Assembly: GCA_964589375.1 (NCBI GenBank)
Contig: CAZPSA010000018.1
Span: 1 to 20,954, forward strand
Direction: 5' to 3'
Source: CAG-533 sp964589375
GTDB lineage: Bacteria; Bacillota_I; Bacilli_A; RF39; UBA660
DNA: 20,954 bases
Positions 6,537-14,000 of this stretch are shown piece by piece; the stretch's first letter is position 1; each line of letters opens with the position of its first letter. Under the pieces are notes generated by a model, which saw only the letters and a program-made list of their open reading frames with translations, was not told the DNA's origin and did not search any database. The translations under genes and the position numbers were made by a program.

Positions 6537-7467
6537 TGTTATTGTTCCTATCTATAATGCTCAAAGTACTTTAGTTAAAATGCTTGAAAGTTTAATTCAA
6601 CAAACATTTAAAGATTTAGAAATATTATTAATAGATGATGGATCAACTGATTTATCGGGGAAAATATGTGATAATTATCAAAAGAAGGATAAAAGAATAA
6701 AAGTTATTCATCAAAATAATCAAGGGGTATCAATGGCTCGTAATAAAGGTCTAGAAATGGCAACGGGAGATTTTATTGGTTTTGTTGATAGTGATGATTT
6801 AATTGCTAAAGAAATGTATGAAATTTTATATAAAAATATAATTAAAACAAAAGCCGATATTAGTGTTTGCTCCTATATCAAATATTCTAAAGAACCAGTC
6901 TTTACTTATCAAAAAGAAATAGTAACCTTAAATAAGGTTGAGGCCTTAAAAAGTCTCGTTTCGGATGGAATAGTTAATAGCTTTCTTTGGAATAAATTAT
7001 TTAAAAAAGAACTATTTAGAAATATATTATTTCCGGAAAATAGAATATATGAAGACTTATATGTTATGCCACTTATAATAGATAAAGTAAATAAAATTGT
7101 CTATAGTAAAAGTAAACTATATGGTTATTATCAAAGAAATGATAGTTATGTTAATACGTATAATGATAATAAAAATAAAAACTTTTTAGAATATTCAAAT
7201 CGTTTATATCAAGAACTCTTAAAGTATGAAAGTTTAAAAGAAAATTTAAAGGAATATCAAAATCTTTTCATATATACGGCTTATTTGCAAGCAGCTAAAT
7301 CAAAATGTTATAGTATCTTTCAAGCTAAATATATGGATAAATATTATAAAATATATAAAGAAAACTATAGCTTAAAAAATAATTATTCCATAAAAAGGAA
7401 AATATTAACTTTAGGGCTTTATCTAAATAAAAAATTATTTTATAAAATAGTTCAAATAAAGAAATAG
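6523..7467 (+). CDS. GT2 family glycosyltransferase (capsular, first paralogue)
   Basis: 314 residues. GT-A signatures are I-S-V-I-V-P-I-Y-N (4-12), I-D-D-G-S-T-D (37-43), the metal motif F-V-D-S-D-D (87-92) and an acidic I-Y-E-D-L-Y stretch in the catalytic half. It resembles EpsJ/CpsI-type capsule enzymes. The start at 6523 has GAGG 6 nt upstream; ATG 6502 lies further inside the polymerase gene and has none. DNA at 6616-6710 is about 94% identical (6 differences in 95) to 9926-10020 in the GT2 gene at 9827, while the surrounding coding sequence differs much more. This suggests duplication with local gene conversion. The shared S-K-L-Y-G-Y-Y motif near the C-terminal third supports paralogy. 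Likely role: a sugar transfer in repeat-unit assembly. Confidence 0.87.
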   Translation: MAKISVIVPIYNAQSTLVKMLESLIQQTFKDLEILLIDDGSTDLSGKICDNYQKKDKRIKVIHQNNQGVSMARNKGLEMATGDFIGFVDSDDLIAKEMYEILYKNIIKTKADISVCSYIKYSKEPVFTYQKEIVTLNKVEALKSLVSDGIVNSFLWNKLFKKELFRNILFPENRIYEDLYVMPLIIDKVNKIVYSKSKLYGYYQRNDSYVNTYNDNKNKNFLEYSNRLYQELLKYESLKENLKEYQNLFIYTAYLQAAKSKCYSIFQAKYMDKYYKIYKENYSLKNNYSIKRKILTLGLYLNKKLFYKIVQIKK

Positions 7468-7479
7468 AAAGGAAATAAG

Positions 7480-8994
7480 ATGGAATCTAGATTTAAAAAT
7501 AGTATTAGAAATAGTTTTTGGGGTGTCTTAACTAACTTAGTAATGACGCTTCTAAACTTTTTAGTAAGAACAATCTTTATTAAAACCTTAAGTAATGAAT
7601 ACTTAGGAATAAATGGTCTATTTACTAATATTTTATATATACTATCATTTGCTGAATTAGGGGTAGGCCATGCTATAACATATTGTATGTATAAACCTGC
7701 GGCGGTAAATGATCATGAAAAACTAAAATCATTACTAAAACTATATAAAAAATACTATAACATAATTGGAATTATTATAATATTTCTTGGGATTATAGTT
7801 ATTCCTTTTCTACCATATATTATTAAAGAAGTTCCCGATATTAAAGAAAATATTATTTTTATCTATTTAATATACTTAATTGAAACGGCTTCCTCTTATT
7901 TCTTTATATATAAAAAGTCAATTATTACTGTATATCAAAAAGAGTATATATATAATGTAGTTAAGTTAATAATTCAAATTATAAAATCTATAATTCAAAT
8001 TATTGTTCTCTTAACAACCAAAAACTATGTTTTATATTTAGTTGTCTTTGTCCTAAGTACGATTTTAACTAATATAATAACTAATATAAATGTTAATAAA
8101 TTATACCCTTTTATTAAAGAGAGAAAAGTTAAAAGTTTATCTAAGGAAGAAGAAAAGGGGATAACAAAGAATATTAAATCTTTAATTCTATATAAATTTG
8201 GAAGAGTTGCGTTAAGTGGAACTGATAATATTATTATTTCAGCAGTGGTGGGAATAACTGCGGTGGGGTTATATTCTAATTATTCTTTAATTATATCTGC
8301 GGTTAGTGGAATTGTTTACTTGTTATTAAATGGTACTAATTCATCTATTGGTAATGTTAATGCAACTGAAAGTATTGAAAAAAAAGAATTGTTAATGAAA
8401 AGAATGTTATTTGTATCGTCATGGCTTTATGGTTTTATTACTATTTGTCTAGCGATTTTATTAAAACCATTTATTATGGTTTGGATTGGTGAAGAATATA
8501 CAATATCTTATCTGGCGGCTCTTTCAGCGGTATTTTATATTTTAATTGATGGCTTAGAATATCCTTCACATACTTATATTTCCACTTTAGGTTATTTTAA
8601 AGAAACAAGATATATTTCTTTACTATGTGCTTTAATAAATATTATTTTATCAGTTATATTAGGTAAATATTATGGTTTATTTGGGGTATTTATATCAACA
8701 TCAATTTCTAAAATATTAACTACATCTTGGTTTGATACTTATACAATATATCGTAAAGAGTTTAATAAAAGTCCTAAAAGTTACTATCTAAAACATGTTT
8801 TCCTTTTAGTCATAATCGTTATAAATTACTTAATATGTCAAAGTGTTGCTAATTTGCTTCCCGATGGAACTATTGGGTTATTTGCTTTAAAGACTATAAT
8901 TACAGCCGGATTATCTAACTTAATATTTTTACTTATTTTTTATAAAACTGAAGATTTCAAATATGTCTATAACAAAATAAGGAGGAAAGAATGA
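7480..8994 (+). CDS. wzx: Wzx-type polysaccharide flippase (MOP/MATE superfamily)
   Basis: 504 residues with about 12-14 hydrophobic segments, the normal size for PST/Wzx flippases. The N-terminus N-S-F-W-G-V-L-T-N-L and the conserved L-S-N-E-Y-L-G-I-N-G-L-F loop (38-49) are typical of Gram-positive capsule exporters. A-E-L-G-V-G-H-A-I (58-66) is another usual feature. The protein should move the finished lipid-linked repeat unit across the cytoplasmic membrane to the polymerase. AAAGGA directly follows the previous stop and lies 7 nt from the ATG. The TGA stop overlaps the next ATG (ATGA). Confidence 0.9.
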   Translation: MESRFKNSIRNSFWGVLTNLVMTLLNFLVRTIFIKTLSNEYLGINGLFTNILYILSFAELGVGHAITYCMYKPAAVNDHEKLKSLLKLYKKYYNIIGIIIIFLGIIVIPFLPYIIKEVPDIKENIIFIYLIYLIETASSYFFIYKKSIITVYQKEYIYNVVKLIIQIIKSIIQIIVLLTTKNYVLYLVVFVLSTILTNIITNINVNKLYPFIKERKVKSLSKEEEKGITKNIKSLILYKFGRVALSGTDNIIISAVVGITAVGLYSNYSLIISAVSGIVYLLLNGTNSSIGNVNATESIEKKELLMKRMLFVSSWLYGFITICLAILLKPFIMVWIGEEYTISYLAALSAVFYILIDGLEYPSHTYISTLGYFKETRYISLLCALINIILSVILGKYYGLFGVFISTSISKILTTSWFDTYTIYRKEFNKSPKSYYLKHVFLLVIIVINYLICQSVANLLPDGTIGLFALKTIITAGLSNLIFLLIFYKTEDFKYVYNKIRRKE

Positions 8995-9830
8995 AAAGGT
9001 TAAGTTTAAAAGAAATACAGAAATTAGAATTAAATATTTTGTTATATTTAGATAAAATATGTAAAGAAAATAAGATTAAATATTATTTATCAAGTGGAAC
9101 CTTACTAGGGGCAGTTAAATATAAAGGATTTATTCCTTGGGATGATGATATAGATGTTATTCTTTTAAGACCGGATTATATAAAGTTAATTAATGTTTTA
9201 AAAGATAGAAATGATCGATATAAAATATTATCAATTTATAATACGAAAGATTATTACTATGCTTTTGCTAAATTAGTAGATAGTAAGACTACTTTAACGG
9301 AAAATGCCAGAAAAATAAAAGATTTAGGGGTATATATTGATATTGTTCCAATTGATGGATTTAAATCGAATGATATTAAAAAAGAAGTAAGAAAGTTAAG
9401 AATAATTAAAAATTTAATGGTTAGAAGATATCAAATAAAAAATTGTATCCGTGATAAATTTGATTATATAAATAATACTCAAAAAATTGTTAAATATCAG
9501 AAGATTAAGGATTTAATATATGGCTTTACTGATATATTAACGAGAATATTAGGTTATAATTTTTGGGCTAAAATGTTTGATAAAAAGCTAACTAAGATAG
9601 ATATAGATAAGTCACAATATATTGGCGTTAGAACTGGTAGTTTTGATGAACAAGAGGTCTTTCTTAAAGAAGAATTATTACCGCAAGCTGAATATGAATT
9701 TGAAGGACATTTCTTTCCTAGTTTTAAAAATTATGACTTATATTTAAAAAGAAAATTTGGTAATTATCACAAAGATCCTAAAAAAGAGCAGCAACAATCT
9801 CATCATCAATATACGGCGTACTATAAATGA
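8991..9830 (+). CDS. licD: LicD family phosphotransferase, canonical copy
   Basis: 279 residues. LicD proteins have a nucleotidyltransferase-like fold and transfer a phospho-substituent, classically phosphocholine from CDP-choline, onto cell-surface glycans. The signature is complete: S-S-G-T-L-L-G-A-V (34-42), then G-F-I-P-W-D-D-D-I-D-V (46-56) with alternating metal-binding aspartates D51, D53 and D55. The C-terminal K-F-G-N-Y-H-K-D-P and a late His pair fit the family ending. AAGGAGG lies 5 nt before the ATG, which overlaps the flippase stop. No choline kinase, CTP:phosphocholine cytidylyltransferase or choline permease is in the window, so the substituent could be different, or its precursor made elsewhere. 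Confidence 0.88.
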   Translation: MKRLSLKEIQKLELNILLYLDKICKENKIKYYLSSGTLLGAVKYKGFIPWDDDIDVILLRPDYIKLINVLKDRNDRYKILSIYNTKDYYYAFAKLVDSKTTLTENARKIKDLGVYIDIVPIDGFKSNDIKKEVRKLRIIKNLMVRRYQIKNCIRDKFDYINNTQKIVKYQKIKDLIYGFTDILTRILGYNFWAKMFDKKLTKIDIDKSQYIGVRTGSFDEQEVFLKEELLPQAEYEFEGHFFPSFKNYDLYLKRKFGNYHKDPKKEQQQSHHQYTAYYK

Positions 9831-10807
9831 AAAAAGAATTAGTAAGTATTATTATTCCTGTATATAATGCGGAAAAATATTTAAAGAGATGTATAGATGC
9901 AGTTATTAGCCAAAGTTATAAAAACTTAGAAATAATATTAATTGATGATGGATCAACTGATCTATCCGGGAAAATATGTGATGATTATCAAAAGAAAGAT
10001 AAAAGAATAAAAGTTATTCATAAAGTAAATGAAGGGGCAGGCTCAGCTCGTAATTATGGTTTAGATGCTGCTAAGGGCAAATATATTGGCTTTGTAGATG
10101 CTGATGATGTAATAGATAAAGATATGTTTCTTATTTTATATAATAATCTAATTAATAATGATGCGGATTTATCAATATGTGAAGTAACTAGATTTAAAGA
10201 TAATGCAGTTTTTACCAAAGATAATACGACTATAATATATAATTCTTTCGAGGCTTTAAAAGTTTTATTGGAAGATAAAAAAATTTGTAGTTATTCTGTA
10301 AATAAATTATGTAAAAGAGAAATATTAAAAAATGTAAGTTATCCAACTAAAACAGTCCAAGAAGATGTTGGTACAGTATATAAATTTATTATGAATGCTC
10401 GTAAAATAGTATATACTCCAAGTAAATTATATGGATATTATATGCGTAATTCTAGCGTAACAAATACTATAACACCTAAATTTATATATGATAACTTTAA
10501 TATGATTGAACAAAGAAGTAATAATATAGATGATCCGAAACTTGCTATATATTTAAAATTAAATAAAGCTAATGTTATTTTAGGAACATTTATTGACTTA
10601 GCTCAAAATAGGAAGTTACTTAAAGATCAAAAATTAAATAGCTTTATGCAAGATAAATTTAAAGAATTAAAAAATATAAATGAAGATATAAAAATAATAA
10701 ATACTAAAAAGCATAATATATTAATAAGACTACTCTTATTTAATCCTAAATTATTTTTTAGCATAATGAATTTATATTTAAAGATAAAGAGGTGTTTATG
10801 GAAATAG
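9827..10807 (+). CDS. GT2 family glycosyltransferase (capsular, second paralogue)
   Basis: 326 residues with V-S-I-I-I-P-V-Y-N (6-14), I-D-D-G-S-T-D (39-45) and F-V-D-A-D-D (89-94). A segment around residues 39-65 is almost identical to the GT2 product at 6523, differing by one N/D change over 27 residues, while the remaining protein is clearly diverged. Both share S-K-L-Y-G-Y-Y. It sits between the two LicD genes with an ATGA overlap on its left and a 10-nt overlap on its right. It has no evident Shine-Dalgarno site, so translation probably depends on the preceding licD. It may make a branch or a sugar addition tied to the LicD modification, but that is inference. Confidence 0.87.
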   Translation: MKKELVSIIIPVYNAEKYLKRCIDAVISQSYKNLEIILIDDGSTDLSGKICDDYQKKDKRIKVIHKVNEGAGSARNYGLDAAKGKYIGFVDADDVIDKDMFLILYNNLINNDADLSICEVTRFKDNAVFTKDNTTIIYNSFEALKVLLEDKKICSYSVNKLCKREILKNVSYPTKTVQEDVGTVYKFIMNARKIVYTPSKLYGYYMRNSSVTNTITPKFIYDNFNMIEQRSNNIDDPKLAIYLKLNKANVILGTFIDLAQNRKLLKDQKLNSFMQDKFKELKNINEDIKIINTKKHNILIRLLLFNPKLFFSIMNLYLKIKRCLWK

Positions 10808-11589
10808 ATTTAAACCAAATAAGGAAAATTGAATTGGGGATACTAGACTATATTAAAAAAGTATGTAATGAAAACAATATTAATTATTATTTATACGCTG
10901 GCACTTTAGCAGGAGCAGTCAAGAATAAAGGTTTTTTACCTAATGATAATGATATTGATATAGCTTTACTTAGAGAAGATTACGAAAAATTAATAAGTTT
11001 ATTAATGAAACAAGATAAATATTTAGTATTAACACCATACAATAATAAAGATTACTATTATCCGTTTACTAAAGTAGTTGATAAAACTACGAAAATAAAA
11101 GAAAATAGTCGTACACCGATTAAAGATTTAGGTATCTATGTTGATATATTTCCTATGGATAATATACCAAATCATTTTAAAAAACTATATTTAATAAAGA
11201 TGCGAATTTATAAAAGTTTGTTATTGTCAAAATTATTAGAAAGACCGAAAATAACAAAAATAAAGCACATTCCATATTTACTAAAATATTATTTATTTAT
11301 GATTATTAATTATCTATTTAGAAATAAAGATAATAACTATTTAGCGTTATTTATTGAAAGAAAATCTAAAAAGTATTGTAATTATAATTCTAAATATATA
11401 TCTTTAGTTAATTATGGTTCAAGAAATAATAATTATATATTAAAAGATGATTTTTTATCGCAAAAAGAATATGAATTTTGCCAGCAAAAATATACTAGTA
11501 CACTTAATAGTGAATTGTTATTAAGTAAGATATATTCAACGCGAAAAAGAAAGTCAAGAGAGCATAATTTTATTGCCTTTTATAGGTAA
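10798..11589 (+). CDS. licD: LicD family phosphotransferase, divergent copy
   Basis: 263 residues, paralogous to the LicD product at 8991: the same start pattern, Y-A-G-T-L-A-G-A-V-K (33-42), I-K-D-L-G-I-Y-V-D-I-F-P and a final F-I-A-F-Y-R. The catalytic block differs: G-F-L-P-N-D-N-D-I-D-I (45-55) has Asn for the usual Trp and Asn for the middle Asp. The alternating acidic residues D50, D52 and D54 remain, so metal binding may be kept. The C-terminal F/Y-G-x-Y-x-x-x-P element of the family is replaced by a Lys/Arg-rich stretch. It could have a new donor or acceptor, or reduced activity. Start chosen at ATG 10798 with AAAGAGG 5 nt upstream, rather than GTG 10792, which overlaps that site. Confidence 0.82.
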   Translation: MEIDLNQIRKIELGILDYIKKVCNENNINYYLYAGTLAGAVKNKGFLPNDNDIDIALLREDYEKLISLLMKQDKYLVLTPYNNKDYYYPFTKVVDKTTKIKENSRTPIKDLGIYVDIFPMDNIPNHFKKLYLIKMRIYKSLLLSKLLERPKITKIKHIPYLLKYYLFMIINYLFRNKDNNYLALFIERKSKKYCNYNSKYISLVNYGSRNNNYILKDDFLSQKEYEFCQQKYTSTLNSELLLSKIYSTRKRKSREHNFIAFYR

Positions 11590-11601
11590 TTGTGTTAGAA
11601 T
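11573..11601 (+). promoter_or_regulatory. Internal promoter before the Wzz-domain gene
   Basis: TTGCCT (11573-11578), a 17-nt spacer and TAGAAT (11596-11601), with TG-T making an extended -10. The -35 lies inside the end of the second licD. Start of transcription near 11608 would give an 18-nt leader. It could express the Wzz-domain protein and TetR gene apart from the rest of the locus. Confidence 0.5.
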
Positions 11602-11625
11602 ACAAAACAAATGTTGGGGGATTTT

Positions 11626-12288
11626 ATGGAATTTAAAGTTTTAGATTTAATTAAATATTATTTAAAGAATATATTAACTAATATAATAGTTTTACTTGTA
11701 GTATTCTTATTAGGATTAGTGTATATATTTAGCATTCATGAAGATAAGTATGTAGCAAATACTACTTTTATGTTAGGAGCTTGCTTTCATGGTTGTAAAG
11801 AAGAAGCTCATTTAAGTATTGATTTTAATAAGAAAGTCTTACTTGATTATATGGAATTAATTAAGAGTAATAAAGTTTTAACTAATGCTAGTAATTATTC
11901 TGATTTAGGTTACAAAGCAAGTGAATTACAAAACATGGTAAAAGTATCTTATGAAGAAGAAACTGAATATATAACTATAACTGTAACATCTAAAGATAAG
12001 AATGATGCTGCTTTATTAGCAAATAATTTATATAGTGAACTTGCTGATGAAATAAAAAGAATTTTTGGACTTAATAATATTCATCTTGTTGATTATGATA
12101 CAGTAGGTAGTGTTAAAGATAGTATGTTAAAACTAGTTGTTATTGACTTTATTATAGCATTTTTGATAACTATTATGACAACTTTACTTGGTTTTTTATT
12201 CTTTCCTAAATTGATGACTTTAATTAAAAAAATACCAAGGAAAGCAAAAAGGAAAACTAAAAAAATAAAAAATAAAACAAGAAAATAA
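11626..12288 (+). CDS. Wzz-domain chain-length/polysaccharide co-polymerase protein
   Basis: 220 residues with the Wzz (YveK/CpsC-type) layout: TM segment 17-36, an extracytoplasmic domain to about 168, and TM segment 170-193. The external part has the helix pattern usual for this family, including S-K-D-K-N-D-A-A-L-L-A-N-N-L (122-135). Such proteins control polymer length and in Gram-positives activate a partner tyrosine kinase; none is encoded here. The C-terminal tail 201-220 is 13/20 Lys/Arg. C53 and C57 in G-A-C-F-H-G-C lie outside the membrane and could form a disulphide. GGGGGA lies 4 nt before ATG 11626; ATG 11611 has no ribosome binding site. The usual place of this gene is early in a capsule operon, here it is last. 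Confidence 0.75.
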   Translation: MEFKVLDLIKYYLKNILTNIIVLLVVFLLGLVYIFSIHEDKYVANTTFMLGACFHGCKEEAHLSIDFNKKVLLDYMELIKSNKVLTNASNYSDLGYKASELQNMVKVSYEEETEYITITVTSKDKNDAALLANNLYSELADEIKRIFGLNNIHLVDYDTVGSVKDSMLKLVVIDFIIAFLITIMTTLLGFLFFPKLMTLIKKIPRKAKRKTKKIKNKTRK

Positions 12289-12333
12289 TTAATAATTTTT
12301 TCTTTGAATTGAATGATAATAAAAGAGGTAAAT

Positions 12334-12906
12334 ATGAAATTAAGAAATGAAGAAAATTATCTTCAAAGAAAAAATGAAATAATGCAAAAGTGTTATGACT
12401 GTTATGCCGAGCATGGTTTAAATAGTGTTGGAATTAAAGCTCTAGCAGAAGCATGTGGTTGTACATCTGGTAATTTATATACTTATTTTGATAGTTTAGA
12501 TGACTTAATTATTCAATCAACTGAATATTGTATGACTAAAGTTGAAGAAGATTTCTTAGTTAAGGTTAATGAAAAATCAACTGATGTACTAAGTATTATT
12601 GAAGAATTACCTTATTGGACTTATAAAAATCATAGTAAAAAATATCGTTTAATGTATCAAGTTTATACGCACCCTAAATATATTGAGTATGGGAAGAAAT
12701 TCTTTCAAGGGGTTAATAAAAGATATACAGAGTATGCTAAGATGTTAGAAGATAAAATTGGTATGCCATATGATGTAATGTTACCACTTATATTTATATT
12801 AGTTAGAGCATCAGTCCACTATGCTTTATTTGAAGATGATTTCTATTTAAAATCACAAATTAATACGTTAAAAGAGATTGTTAAAAAGTTTATTTGTTTT
12901 GATTAA
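12334..12906 (+). CDS. TetR/AcrR family transcriptional regulator
   Basis: 190 residues. The N-terminal part (about 11-57) is a TetR helix-turn-helix domain: G-L-N-S-V-G-I-K-A-L-A-E-A-C-G-C-T-S-G-N then L-Y-T-Y-F, with recognition-helix spacing typical of the family. The rest is all-helical and should bind a ligand and dimerise; the ligand is not recognisable. AAGAGG lies a few nt before ATG 12334; ATG 12313 is in frame but lacks a site. It follows the Wzz gene by 45 nt without a clear terminator, so it may be the last gene of the polysaccharide transcript, and a strong terminator follows. It may act on the palindrome at 2855-2876, which would make the locus self-regulated, but no site comparison was possible. 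Confidence 0.85.
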   Translation: MKLRNEENYLQRKNEIMQKCYDCYAEHGLNSVGIKALAEACGCTSGNLYTYFDSLDDLIIQSTEYCMTKVEEDFLVKVNEKSTDVLSIIEELPYWTYKNHSKKYRLMYQVYTHPKYIEYGKKFFQGVNKRYTEYAKMLEDKIGMPYDVMLPLIFILVRASVHYALFEDDFYLKSQINTLKEIVKKFICFD

Positions 12907-12962
12907 TTTATTTAGGAATATACTAAGTGAAATAGAAACTTAGAAGACAAATAAAATAATTT

Positions 12963-12986
12963 ATCTGCGTAATGCAGATTTTTTTA
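12963..12986 (+). terminator. Intrinsic terminator closing the polysaccharide/TetR unit
   Basis: ATCTGC and GCAGAT form a perfect 6-bp stem around GTAAT, followed by at least six T. A second inverted repeat, CTAAGT (12923-12928) and ACTTAG (12938-12943), lies just upstream without a T-tract. Confidence 0.8.
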
Positions 12987-13044
12987 TGCTTAAATTATAG
13001 TTTTAATTTGTCATAATTTTAGTATTTATAAATATTAAAAAGTA

Positions 13045-13075
13045 TGTTAGAATAATATTAGTTAATATAAGGAGG
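13045..13075 (+). promoter_or_regulatory. Extended -10 promoter and RBS of sepF
   Basis: TG-T-TAGAAT (13045-13053), identical in form to the promoter at 11593-11601. A weak TTTATA lies 17 nt upstream. Transcription should start near 13060. GGAGG (13071-13075) lies 6 nt before the sepF ATG. Confidence 0.5.
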
Positions 13076-13081
13076 CTTTTT

Positions 13082-13480
13082 ATGGCACTTAATTTGAAAA
13101 AAGCATTATTTGGAGAAGAAGATAATAATAATATGATTATCGAAGAGGAGTTTTATTCGGTTAGTGAAAAAAGTTTTAAAGAAGAAGAAACTAAGAATGG
13201 CAGTAAAATGATCCTAGTAGAACCGAGAGCTTATTCGGAAAGTCAAACTATAGCGGAACATTTAAAGAAACGTAATAGTGTTGTCGTTAATTTGAAAAGA
13301 GTAACTTCTGATCAAGGAAAAAGAATAATTGACTTTTTAACTGGTTGTATATACGCTATTGGCGGGGATATGCAAAAATTAGGTGGTGGCATTTATTTAT
13401 GTACTCCTAAAAATGTTAGTGTTCAGGGAAAGATAAGTGAACAAGATAAAAAAAATGCTGAAGAAGAAATTGACTTTTAA
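13082..13480 (+). CDS. sepF: Cell division protein SepF
   Basis: 132 residues, the usual SepF length. SepF binds membrane through its N-terminus and bundles and anchors FtsZ at the division site. An N-terminal helix M-A-L-N-L-K-K-A-L-F-G fits the membrane-targeting part. A short acidic linker precedes the conserved domain (about 42-110) with V-E-P-R-A-Y-S-E-S-Q (46-55), V-V-V-N-L (67-71), R-I-I-D-F-L-T-G (81-88) and G-G-G-I-Y-L-C-T-P (101-109). Strong ribosome binding site. It is followed 25 nt later by divIVA with no terminator between, so both are likely on one transcript. The ylmE, yggT and ylmH genes often found between them in Bacilli are absent. Confidence 0.95.
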   Translation: MALNLKKALFGEEDNNNMIIEEEFYSVSEKSFKEEETKNGSKMILVEPRAYSESQTIAEHLKKRNSVVVNLKRVTSDQGKRIIDFLTGCIYAIGGDMQKLGGGIYLCTPKNVSVQGKISEQDKKNAEEEIDF

Positions 13481-13505
13481 TATTTAAATATAAAAAGGTG
13501 ATAGT

Positions 13506-13934
13506 ATGGAAAAATTTAGCACGGGTATTCGTGGCTATAGAAAAGAAGAAGTTAATAAATTTGTTGATGATGTTATTAAACAAGTTGAGCAAATGCTTAA
13601 AGATTTAAAACAAAAAGATACGGAAATAAGCACATTAAAAGAAGAGTTAGAAAAATATAAAAACTTAGAAGATACTTTAAATAGAGCAATATACTTAGCT
13701 GAAGACACATCAAGTCAAATTAAGAAAATGGCTAAAGATGAAAGTGAAAATATTATAAATGAAGCTAGAAGAAATGCTTCAAGAATAGTAAATGAAGCAT
13801 TAACTCAAGCCGAGAAAACACAAATGGAAAATTTAGCCCTAAAAAGAAATATTATAACCTTTAAAAAACGACTTAGAAGTATACTTGAAAGTCAATTAGA
13901 TTTAGTAGATGATATAGAACACTTGGATATGTAA
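13506..13934 (+). CDS. divIVA: DivIVA-domain cell division/polarity protein
   Basis: 142 residues. The N-terminus M-E-K-F-S-T-G-I-R-G-Y-R-K-E-E-V-N-K-F (1-19) matches the membrane-binding DivIVA domain, including the R-G-Y turn, and is followed by coiled coil to about residue 130. DivIVA-type proteins recognise negatively curved membrane at septa and poles and recruit division or wall enzymes. AAAGGTGA before the ATG serves as ribosome binding site. It directly follows sepF, the classic arrangement in Gram-positives. The protein is shorter than Bacillus DivIVA (about 164 residues) and could also be compared with GpsB, but GpsB is shorter (about 100) and the sepF linkage favours DivIVA. A terminator overlaps its stop codon. 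Confidence 0.9.
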   Translation: MEKFSTGIRGYRKEEVNKFVDDVIKQVEQMLKDLKQKDTEISTLKEELEKYKNLEDTLNRAIYLAEDTSSQIKKMAKDESENIINEARRNASRIVNEALTQAEKTQMENLALKRNIITFKKRLRSILESQLDLVDDIEHLDM

Positions 13935-13948
13935 TTCAAGTTTTTTTC
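13921..13948 (+). terminator. Intrinsic terminator overlapping the divIVA stop
   Basis: ACTTGGAT and ATTCAAGT pair over 8 bp with one G-U pair around ATGTA, followed by seven T. The stop codon (13932-13934) lies inside the hairpin, so ribosomes finishing divIVA would cover part of it. Confidence 0.7.
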
Positions 13949-13949
13949 T

Positions 13950-13991
13950 TTTAATTATTATGATTTATGGTATATAATAATAATTAGGTGA
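13950..13991 (+). promoter_or_regulatory. Promoter and RBS of polA
   Basis: TATAAT at 13973-13978 matches the -10 consensus, with a weak TTTAAT at 13950-13955 (17-nt spacer). AGGTGA (13986-13991) lies 9 nt before the ATG. Confidence 0.5.
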
Positions 13992-14000
13992 CTAGAGAAT

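Noticed and set aside
6616..10020. The 95-bp GT2 repeat as a mobile element or integration site
   Set aside because: Both copies are in frame inside functional domains, without inverted ends, target duplications or transposase; gene conversion explains it better.
12923..12943. CTAAGT/ACTTAG inverted repeat as a second terminator or TetR site
   Set aside because: No T-tract follows and its sequence does not resemble the palindrome at 2855-2876; six bases per arm is within chance in AT-rich DNA.
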